From: Nitrospina sp.
GTDB lineage: Bacteria; Nitrospinota; Nitrospinia; Nitrospinales; VA-1
DNA: 9,187 nt
Reading direction: 5' to 3'
NCBI GenBank assembly: GCA_018665625.1
Contig: JABJCF010000109.1
Location: 1 to 9,187 of the forward strand
Shown here: positions 1 through 6,772 of the stretch, piece after piece
How positions within the stretch are numbered: the first letter of the stretch is position 1
Layout: each line of letters starts with the position of its first letter
Made by a program: the position numbers and the translations under genes
The notes under the pieces: generated by a model
Databases searched by the model: none
The model's input: the letters and a program-made list of their open reading frames with translations, nothing else
Told to the model about the DNA's origin: nothing

Positions 1-1
1 C

Positions 2-2992
2 GACCAGTTGAGATTGACACTGGCGACAAATGTTGAATCGTTACGTTTGTTTTTTGAAGACAAAAAACTGGACGCAAGTGTTCTGGCAGATCAGCCAGAA
101 ATCCATCACAATATTATTTCCCTGATTAAACTTTCTGAGCAAAAAGACCTGCCTGCAACAAATTTTCTACAATCATCTCCCCTGAAATGGTTAAGGGAAC
201 ATCTTGGAACATCCTGCAAAAAATACGGCTTTATAGGATTTGTGGTCTTCGATGCAACCGGGCTCCAAGTTGGGGCTTTGCTTGATGAGCCGATTGGCAG
301 ACGCCAACTTATAGAAAGTTCGGTATTTTTCTACCGATCCATGCAGGGAGAAACTGTGGTTTCCAATCCTTTTGAGGGTGAAGTTGGCCTTCCTGATGAA
401 AAAGGGCAGTTTATTGAAAATCAAACGACTCAGTTTGTATCCACCCCAATCAAAGACCAAGACGGAAACATTTTAGGAGTTTTAGCTTTTCGGCTTCGCC
501 CACAAAAAGAATTTGGAAGAATTTTAGCGATCAGTCGTTTTGGGAAAACAGGTGAAACCTATGCCTTCAATGATAGTGCGTTATTAGTTTCTAACAGTCG
601 GTTCGATTCACAACTTGCAAAAATGGGGTTGATCTCTGGCGATGAATCTTCAATATTTAATATTTCTATTCGTAATCCCGGCAGGGATTTACGAAGAAAA
701 CCTCTTTTCCCTGGTGAATCTTCCGAAAACTGGCCCTTAACAGAAATGGCAAAAAACGCCTTGAAGAAAAACTCCGGTTTAAATCTGGAAGGATATAAAG
801 ATTACCGTGGAGTTCCAGTTGTCGGTGTATGGATCTGGATGGAGGAGCAGATGCTGGGTATTACCACAGAAATCGATGCCGAAGAAGCGTTTGCCCCCTT
901 AAACATCTTACTATTCTGGTATATGGTTTTATTCGGATTACTTGTCATTTCAACGGCAGCGGGCTTGTACTTAAGATACCGAATATTAAAAACCCGCAAA
1001 CAAACTCTGGAAAACCAAGATCGTTTGAGTTCTCTAACAAACATAATTGTTGATTCTGTAGTTGCTATTAACCAAAGAGGGATTATTCAGGCCGTCAACC
1101 CTGCTGTAGAAAAAGTTTTTGGTTATTGCCCAAAAGAATTGATCGGTAAAAATGTCAAAATATTGATGCCAGAACCCTATTTCAGCGAACACGATGGTTA
1201 CTTGCAAAACTATCTTAGAACCGGAGAGAAGAAAATAATTAACCTGGTGAGAGAGGTGACCGGTTTGCATAAAAATGGCTCTCTATTTTCCATGGAATTA
1301 AGCGTTTCTGAATCCTTTACTGATGATGAGAGGGTATTCGTAGGTGTTCTTCGAAATATTTCAGAACGTAAGGCTACCGAAAAAGCTATTGAGTCGGCCA
1401 ACCGAGAACGCAACCTGATTCTAAACTCCGCAGGGGAAGGAATCTATGGGCTGGATATAAAAGGCATGACTACCTTTGTTAATCCCGCAGCCTGTAAAAT
1501 CCTGGGATATACAGAGGAAGAGCTTTTAGGAACAGGGCAGCATATCACCATTCACCATTCTTACCCAGATGGCACTCACTATCCCAAAGATAAATGCCCT
1601 ATCTATGCCGCTTTTAGAGATGGAAAAATGCATGCAGAATCCGAAGAAGTCTTCTGGCATAAAAATGGCTCCCCTATTCCCGTAGAATATTTGAGCACCC
1701 CTATTTACGATGAGGAAAAAATTGTGGGTGCCGTAGTTACTTTTACCGACATCACCGCTCGCAAGGCCAGCGAAAAGGAATTACAACAAGCCTACAATAA
1801 GCTGGAAACGCGCATTGAGGAACGAACCCAACAACTGAATCAGGCAAAGGAATTAGCAGAACACCATAACCAGGCCAAGTCCGAGTTCCTTTCCCGAATG
1901 AGCCACGAGTTGCGCACCCCCATGAACGCTATATTGGGATTCGCGCAAATTATGGAAGAAAGCCGTAAAGACCCTCTCCCCGATTCTCATAAATCGCGAA
2001 CCCATCAAATATTGAAAGCGGGAAACCATTTACTGGAACTTATAAACGAAATCTTGGATCTTTCCAGGATTGAAGCCGGAAAAATCTCCGTCTCTCTGGA
2101 ACCGATCAACATCGCTGAATTGTCGACAGACGTTATAAACGTAATTCGCCCTTTGGCTGAAAAATATCAAATCCAGCTAATCGATAAAATTTCTATGCAT
2201 GACAACATCTACATTCAGGCTGATAAAACCCGTTTGAAACAGGTTTTACTCAACTTGCTTTCCAACGGTATCAAATACAATCGTAAAGAAGGCAGTGTGA
2301 CCTTATGCTTGGAAAAACCGCTTAACGGCAATATAAAAGTCCAAATAACCGATACCGGAATGGGAATCGCCCCTGAAAATTTGGTGAGAATTTTTGAACC
2401 CTTTGACAGATTGGGTGCTGAAAATAGTGAGATCGAAGGCACAGGAATAGGTATGGCAATTTCCAAAAAGCTGATTGAGCTGATGAACGGAAATATTGAA
2501 GTCGACAGCACTCTTGGAAAAGGATCACAATTTTCAGTGTCCCTACCCTATTGCCATACCGTTGGGATTAATAATGGAAAGAACTCCCAAAATTTGGAAA
2601 ACTCTTCTTTAGAATTCTCTAAGAAGGACTTTACTATTTTATATATTGAAGATAATCAGGCCAACATGTTACTGGTACAGGATATTCTTTCCGAATTCCA
2701 AGACATCAAACTACTCACAGCACCTCAAGCCGTAATAGGACTCGATCTGGCTAATGCATATCAACCCAATCTCATCCTTCTGGACATCAATCTTCCCGAC
2801 ATAGACGGATTTGAAGCGTTTAAACGATTGCAAAACATGGAAGAAACTCACGATATACCTGTAATAGCCATAAGCGCCAACGCCATGCAAAAGGACATAG
2901 ATCGGGCTTTGGCTTTTGGATTTAGAAATTACCTAACAAAACCTATAAACATTTCACAATTTAAAAGTACCGTAAAAAAATTTTTGGTGTGA
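2..2992 (+). CDS. Hybrid sensor histidine kinase (dCache-like sensor, two PAS, HisKA, HATPase, REC), 5' partial
   Basis: Inner-membrane sensor kinase that should autophosphorylate on histidine and pass the phosphate to receiver domains. The frame is open to the left edge and no N-terminal membrane helix is present, so the start lies outside the window; residues here are counted from the TTG at 8. Residues 1-297 look like a periplasmic dCache sensor (GETYAF, SRF and YRGVPVVGVW segments), followed by one membrane helix at about 299-322. PAS1 (about 343-455) is FixL-like (MPEPY, HDGYL, REVTG). PAS2 (about 466-590) has an HHS...DGT.YP...CP signature. A short coiled linker leads to HisKA with H633 in MSHELRTP. 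HATPase (about 735-848) has the N box N749/N753, DTGMGIA and GTGIGMAI. A C-terminal REC (876-994) has E881/D882, phosphoacceptor D926 and K978. There is no HPt or DNA-binding domain. The stop directly abuts the next gene, a REC/HD-GYP regulator, which is the likely partner. The ligand is unknown. Confidence 0.95.
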   Translation, partial: DQLRLTLATNVESLRLFFEDKKLDASVLADQPEIHHNIISLIKLSEQKDLPATNFLQSSPLKWLREHLGTSCKKYGFIGFVVFDATGLQVGALLDEPIGRRQLIESSVFFYRSMQGETVVSNPFEGEVGLPDEKGQFIENQTTQFVSTPIKDQDGNILGVLAFRLRPQKEFGRILAISRFGKTGETYAFNDSALLVSNSRFDSQLAKMGLISGDESSIFNISIRNPGRDLRRKPLFPGESSENWPLTEMAKNALKKNSGLNLEGYKDYRGVPVVGVWIWMEEQMLGITTEIDAEEAFAPLNILLFWYMVLFGLLVISTAAGLYLRYRILKTRKQTLENQDRLSSLTNIIVDSVVAINQRGIIQAVNPAVEKVFGYCPKELIGKNVKILMPEPYFSEHDGYLQNYLRTGEKKIINLVREVTGLHKNGSLFSMELSVSESFTDDERVFVGVLRNISERKATEKAIESANRERNLILNSAGEGIYGLDIKGMTTFVNPAACKILGYTEEELLGTGQHITIHHSYPDGTHYPKDKCPIYAAFRDGKMHAESEEVFWHKNGSPIPVEYLSTPIYDEEKIVGAVVTFTDITARKASEKELQQAYNKLETRIEERTQQLNQAKELAEHHNQAKSEFLSRMSHELRTPMNAILGFAQIMEESRKDPLPDSHKSRTHQILKAGNHLLELINEILDLSRIEAGKISVSLEPINIAELSTDVINVIRPLAEKYQIQLIDKISMHDNIYIQADKTRLKQVLLNLLSNGIKYNRKEGSVTLCLEKPLNGNIKVQITDTGMGIAPENLVRIFEPFDRLGAENSEIEGTGIGMAISKKLIELMNGNIEVDSTLGKGSQFSVSLPYCHTVGINNGKNSQNLENSSLEFSKKDFTILYIEDNQANMLLVQDILSEFQDIKLLTAPQAVIGLDLANAYQPNLILLDINLPDIDGFEAFKRLQNMEETHDIPVIAISANAMQKDIDRALAFGFRNYLTKPINISQFKSTVKKFLV

Positions 2993-3052
2993 TTGAACAA
3001 ATATTACCACGACAAATATAAAGAAACCTCTACCGAGTTTAAATTTGACGTT

Positions 3053-4165
3053 ATGAATATAAACTTCTTAAAATCAAAGATCCTAATCGTAGATGATGAA
3101 CCCGCAAACGTAGAATTGCTGGAAGACATCCTGGAAGAAGAAGGCTACACCTATTTTCGGAGCACCACTGATTCGCGTAAAACGATAGATATGTATGAAG
3201 AAATACGCCCGGACTTAGTTTTGCTCGATTTGAATATGCCCTATCTTGATGGCTTCCAGGTTATGGAACAACTTAAAAAATTGGAGCAGGATTCTTACGC
3301 ACCTATTCTGGTTTTGACTGCGCAATCAGACCGCAACACGCGCCTTCGTGCCCTGGCAGCAGGAGCCCGCGATTTCATCGGCAAACCTTTCGATATAACT
3401 GAAGTGACTCAGAGAATTTCTAATATGCTGGAAATTCGTTTGCTGCACAACCAGATAAAAGATCAAAACCGCATCCTCGAACTTAAAGTACAAGATAGAA
3501 CTTATGAATTGGAAGAAACAAGGCGTGAGGCTATTTTACGTTTAGGCCGAGCGGCGGAATACCGCGATAACGAAACCGGCATGCATGTCATTCGCATGAG
3601 CAGACTATCTGCTCGATTGGCAAGGGAAATTGGTCTGGACGAACGGGAATGCCAACTCATACTTCAAGCCAGCCCCATGCATGATGTTGGGAAAATTGGC
3701 ATTCCAGATAATATCCTTCTCAAACCCGGGCAGCTAGACGACCAGGAGTGGCAAACTATGAAATTGCACCCAGAGATAGGCGCAAAAATTCTTTCTGGCA
3801 GCCGATCAGAACTCATGCAAATGGCAGAATCTATAGCACTAACTCATCAGGAAAGATGGGACGGATCGGGTTATCCCTATAAGCTGAAGGGAGAGGAAAT
3901 ACCTCTGGCAGGTAGGATTGTTGCTGTCGCCGATGTATTTGATGCTTTGACAAGTAAGAGATATTACAAAGATGCTTTTTCCGTAGAAGAATCCATGAAA
4001 ATCATAGAAGAAAATAGCGGTAAAGACTTCGAACCACGATTGGTGAAAGCCTTTAAAAATGCTCTTCCAGAAATGATAAAAATTGTAAATGAACTTACTG
4101 ACACTGAACCTGCTCACATACTTAAAGTCTACCGAGATTCTTCTATCCCCGATCCAGCAACATAA
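3053..4165 (+). CDS. Response regulator with HD-GYP c-di-GMP phosphodiesterase domain
   Basis: Cytoplasmic two-component output protein predicted to hydrolyse cyclic-di-GMP when its receiver is phosphorylated. From the ATG at 3053 it has 370 residues. REC spans about 8-125, with acidic pair D14/D15, phosphoacceptor D59 (LLDLNMP), T89 and K111 (GKPF). A helical linker (about 127-160) joins it to the HD-GYP domain (about 160-355). That domain shows ETGMH (174-178), HD at 210-211 in MHDVGKIG, H239 in HPEIG, HQERWDGSGYP at 265-275 and VADVFDALTS. The usual HHE is HQE here, a variant I recall in other family members. A TTG at 2993, directly after the kinase stop, would add 20 unstructured residues. 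I prefer ATG because REC domains usually begin close to the start, but neither start has a good ribosome binding site. The gene is almost certainly co-transcribed with the upstream kinase. Organisation resembles RpfG-type regulators; the enzyme activity is inferred from the family. Confidence 0.93.
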   Translation: MNINFLKSKILIVDDEPANVELLEDILEEEGYTYFRSTTDSRKTIDMYEEIRPDLVLLDLNMPYLDGFQVMEQLKKLEQDSYAPILVLTAQSDRNTRLRALAAGARDFIGKPFDITEVTQRISNMLEIRLLHNQIKDQNRILELKVQDRTYELEETRREAILRLGRAAEYRDNETGMHVIRMSRLSARLAREIGLDERECQLILQASPMHDVGKIGIPDNILLKPGQLDDQEWQTMKLHPEIGAKILSGSRSELMQMAESIALTHQERWDGSGYPYKLKGEEIPLAGRIVAVADVFDALTSKRYYKDAFSVEESMKIIEENSGKDFEPRLVKAFKNALPEMIKIVNELTDTEPAHILKVYRDSSIPDPAT

Positions 4166-4169
4166 CCTT

Positions 4170-5381
4170 TCAATTGCCTGGTAAAAACTTTTTACAAAAC
4201 CTATACACGATTGCTGCCTTATCGATCAGCTTACCTTTCAACCAGGCCTTCCGGTCAAACAGTCTTTTATGAGTATCGAATAGCAGCTTAGGTATCTCCA
4301 ACTTCTCCGGGCATCGGGGGAGACAATCTCCGCACTCAGTACACTTCGACGCAAAATTTCCAGGAAACCAGTGACCTTCACCTTCGAACATGTTGTATCG
4401 AAACTTTCCATAATCTTCCATCTCATAAGCTTCTAGCAGATTTCGAAACCGCAATACTTCTGGAATATTTATCTCTTCAGGGCAAGGCAAGCACTCGTGG
4501 CAAAGAGTGCAAAGGTCTGCCGCTTCCTTCAATCGGCTGTCCATCTGAAACTGAATCTTTCGTTCTTTTTCAGTAGAGGACTCTTCATCCTTTAAAATAG
4601 AAAGGTTCTGTGGAAAATGCGCGGGCTCATGCATTCCCATGCTCAGCGTTGTGATTTCTGGATATTGTAAACAAAAACGACCATTGAATTGAATCGCTGT
4701 CATCGGTTCACAGGTCTCACGGACAATGTCTGAAGGCTTCCACAACATGCCGCCTTTTTCATTGGGGGAAATTATGAAAACCCCTATATCTTTTTCACCA
4801 GCTAATTTAACGGCCTCAAAATTTCTTTGAAAAAAGTAATAATAATGCAGGTTCACAAAACTGAACAAATCCGTATTAAGGGCTTGCAAAATAACATCCA
4901 AAGAACCGTGAGTGGAAAACCCTATATGACGAATCAATCCTTCTTCTTTCAGTCGATGTAAAACTTCAACCGGGCCTCCTGGCTTTACTGCCGCCTGCAA
5001 AAGTTCTTCGTTATTTATGCCATGCCAGCCATAAAAATCTAAGTAATCCAACTTCAAGCTGAGTAACTGCTCTTCAACCAGCGCCCGGGTTTCATCACCT
5101 GTCATCGGCGCCCCTTTTGTCATCATCTTGAATTGATCGCGTGGAGTTCCCAGTTCTTTTAGGGCCACTCCATAAAGGTGTTCACTCTTCCTGTAGCCAT
5201 AAGCTGTTTCTATATGGTTGATTCCCACATCGAACGCCTGCTTTGTGGTTTCAATACAATTTTGAATAGATTCGGCAGGCAAATGGTTTCGCGGCGGATT
5301 CCAACCATGCTTGAACCGCATCCCCCCGAGGGTAATTACAGAAATTTGTTCATTAGTTTTGCCAAAACGACGGTATTCCAT
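4170..5381 (-). CDS. Aldo/keto reductase with C-terminal double [4Fe-4S] ferredoxin-type domain
   Basis: Predicted cytoplasmic oxidoreductase of 403 residues. Residues 1 to about 260 form an aldo/keto reductase barrel, starting with the typical EYRRFGKT and ITLGGMRF. The catalytic tetrad D-Y-K-H appears as E58 (ETAYGY), Y63, K89 (MTKG) and H120 (FYGWHG), so the aspartate is replaced by glutamate. The C-terminal part has two four-cysteine motifs: C291, C294, C297, C300-P and C347, C350, C353, C357-P. Each fits one [4Fe-4S] cluster, suggesting electron exchange between a nicotinamide-dependent site and iron-sulfur carriers. The physiological substrate cannot be told from sequence. The frame continues upstream to an ATG at 5519, but that would overlap the divergent nuclease gene and add 46 residues unlike the family, so I start at 5381. 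An AGAGGGG run lies about 17 bases before this ATG, too far for a normal ribosome binding site. The gene is monocistronic here, convergent with the HD-GYP gene and divergent from the nuclease gene. Confidence 0.92.
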   Translation of the reverse strand: MEYRRFGKTNEQISVITLGGMRFKHGWNPPRNHLPAESIQNCIETTKQAFDVGINHIETAYGYRKSEHLYGVALKELGTPRDQFKMMTKGAPMTGDETRALVEEQLLSLKLDYLDFYGWHGINNEELLQAAVKPGGPVEVLHRLKEEGLIRHIGFSTHGSLDVILQALNTDLFSFVNLHYYYFFQRNFEAVKLAGEKDIGVFIISPNEKGGMLWKPSDIVRETCEPMTAIQFNGRFCLQYPEITTLSMGMHEPAHFPQNLSILKDEESSTEKERKIQFQMDSRLKEAADLCTLCHECLPCPEEINIPEVLRFRNLLEAYEMEDYGKFRYNMFEGEGHWFPGNFASKCTECGDCLPRCPEKLEIPKLLFDTHKRLFDRKAWLKGKLIDKAAIVYRFCKKFLPGN

Positions 5382-5495
5382 ATAGAAATTATGGGCGACC
5401 CCTCTAGTGTAAGCAAGAAAATCATTGAGATCGCCAAGAAAACACCCTATACTGTTTAAGAACAATAACTTACATCGCCCAACGGATACTAAGCA
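5382..5495. other. Divergent intergenic region between the reductase and nuclease genes
   Basis: This 114-bp gap is the only substantial non-coding stretch in the window. It must carry the start signals for both the minus-strand reductase and the plus-strand nuclease/ATPase operon. The plus-strand promoter at 5425-5453 is clear. The minus-strand side shows only poor candidates, such as TTGGCG with TACACT at a 20-bp spacing. I see no convincing operator palindrome. Confidence 0.6.
5425..5453 (+). promoter_or_regulatory. Predicted sigma70-type promoter for the nuclease/ATPase operon
   Basis: TTGAGA (5425-5430) and TATACT (5448-5453) are separated by exactly 17 bp, each matching 5 of 6 consensus bases of a sigma70 promoter. 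It lies in the 114-bp divergent intergenic region. A transcription start near 5460 would give a leader of about 35 bases before the ATG at 5496. This supports the chosen start of the nuclease gene. I could not find an equally good promoter on the minus strand for the reductase. Assignment is by motif only. Confidence 0.6.
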
Positions 5496-6761
5496 ATGGC
5501 AGAGTTTCGCTTTATTCATTGTTCCGACTTACATATAGACAGTCCCTTTAAAGGTCTAACCACCCAAGCTCCGTCTCTTGCCAATGACTTACGAGAGTCA
5601 ACTTTCAAAGCGTTTCAAAATATTGCCCGATTTGCTTTGCAGGAAAAAGTAGATGCCATTCTAATTGCAGGAGATGTATTTGATGGGGCCGATCGTAGCC
5701 TGCAAGCGCAATTGAAATTTCGCCGCATACTTAAGGAGCTATCTGATCAAAATATTAAATCTTTCATAGTTCACGGCAATCACGATCCATTGAATAGTTG
5801 GGCACACACCTTGGAGTGGCCCGAGCATGTAACTATTTTCCCCGGAAATAAAGTCCATCATGTCCCGGTTAAAAAAGATGGAAAAAACGTAGCCTGGATT
5901 TATGGCATTAGTTATCCAGAAAAAGAAGTCACAGAAAACCTGGCATTAAAATTTAAAAAAAATGAAGAAGAAGGTTTTTCAATAGGACTTCTTCATACCA
6001 ATGTGGGTCAACAACCCGGACACGACAATTACGCTCCCTGCTCCATAAACGATCTAGTTTCAAGAAACTTTGATTATTGGGCTTTGGGACATATCCACGA
6101 ATTTAAAGTCCTACGGGAAAATGATCCGGCAATCGTCTACTCAGGTAATACGCAGGCAAGACATTTAAACGAGACCGGACAAAAAGGTTGCTGTCTGGTC
6201 ACCTTAAATAAAGATTGCCCCCCTGAAATAAGGTTTATAGCTACCGATGTAGTTAGCTACCGCTCTGCCACTGTTGATCTGCAAAATGCAGAAAACATTA
6301 ATGACGTATTAAGAAACATTCAGGTTCAATGCGAGGAAATTGCTAAAGAATCCATACCTCGCGAAGGTGTTGTTGCACGCCTAACCTTAACAGGAAGAAC
6401 ATCCGTCCATAAAGAATTACAATCGTTAGGGGTTATGAATGCACTGACCGAAGAAATCCAAACCTTTTTTGAAGGCCACTCCCCCTGGTTGTCGGTTGAA
6501 CTAAACACCCAAACGGCGGGAATTTTTGACATCGAAAATCTGAAAGAAGGAAAAGATTTCATTGCCGATCTGGTAAACCTTTGCGACGAAACAGAAAAAA
6601 AAGAACTAAATAATAAAATTCGGGACTCAATCAAACCCGTTTTTGAAACCTGGGTCGGAAGAAAATATCTTGAAAATTTTTCACCAGAAGAAATGGACAC
6701 ACTCATTAAAAAATCCCGCAATCTGGCTCTTGATCAGTTGGTGGACCAGGACAACACTTAA
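5496..6761 (+). CDS. yhaO: YhaO/SbcD-type metallophosphoesterase (Mre11-like DNA nuclease subunit)
   Basis: Predicted 421-residue DNA exonuclease/endonuclease subunit, cytoplasmic, acting with the ATPase encoded next. The N-terminal calcineurin-like phosphoesterase domain has the complete two-metal site: D11 and H13 (SDLHIDSP), D60 (AGDVFD), N95/H96/D97 (HGNHD), H167 (GLLHTN), and H199/H201 (LGHIHEF). The YSGN.QARH segment after it is typical of YhaO relatives of SbcD. Residues from about 255 to 421 form a less conserved capping and partner-binding region. The length is close to that of Bacillus subtilis YhaO and of SbcD. Starting at this ATG keeps the DLH motif at the normal distance from the N-terminus. 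The preceding bases contain only a weak GGAT, no clear ribosome binding site. A good promoter lies just upstream. The next gene starts 11 bp after the stop, as expected for a nuclease/ATPase pair. The YhaO assignment rests on motif pattern and partner type; general SbcD is the alternative. Confidence 0.9.
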   Translation: MAEFRFIHCSDLHIDSPFKGLTTQAPSLANDLRESTFKAFQNIARFALQEKVDAILIAGDVFDGADRSLQAQLKFRRILKELSDQNIKSFIVHGNHDPLNSWAHTLEWPEHVTIFPGNKVHHVPVKKDGKNVAWIYGISYPEKEVTENLALKFKKNEEEGFSIGLLHTNVGQQPGHDNYAPCSINDLVSRNFDYWALGHIHEFKVLRENDPAIVYSGNTQARHLNETGQKGCCLVTLNKDCPPEIRFIATDVVSYRSATVDLQNAENINDVLRNIQVQCEEIAKESIPREGVVARLTLTGRTSVHKELQSLGVMNALTEEIQTFFEGHSPWLSVELNTQTAGIFDIENLKEGKDFIADLVNLCDETEKKELNNKIRDSIKPVFETWVGRKYLENFSPEEMDTLIKKSRNLALDQLVDQDNT

Positions 6762-6772
6762 CAAAATTTAAA

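Noticed and set aside
4181..4195. Perfect palindrome GTAAAAACTTTTTAC near the convergent junction
   Set aside because: It is an A/T-only arm with a single-base centre inside the reductase coding end. A real loop leaves only a weak stem of about 5 bp, so it is not a credible terminator.
5178..5459. 93-codon plus-strand open frame running into the intergenic region
   Set aside because: It is mostly antisense to the reductase, has no recognisable domain, and its end overlaps the promoter of the nuclease operon.
5382..5519. N-terminal extension of the reductase to an ATG at 5519
   Set aside because: It would overlap the start of the divergent nuclease gene and its promoter, and the extra 46 residues do not resemble the family, whose conserved sequence starts at the 5381 ATG.
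6326..6721. 131-codon open frame on the minus strand
   Set aside because: It lies wholly within the nuclease gene on the opposite strand, is low-complexity and serine-rich, and matches no known family.
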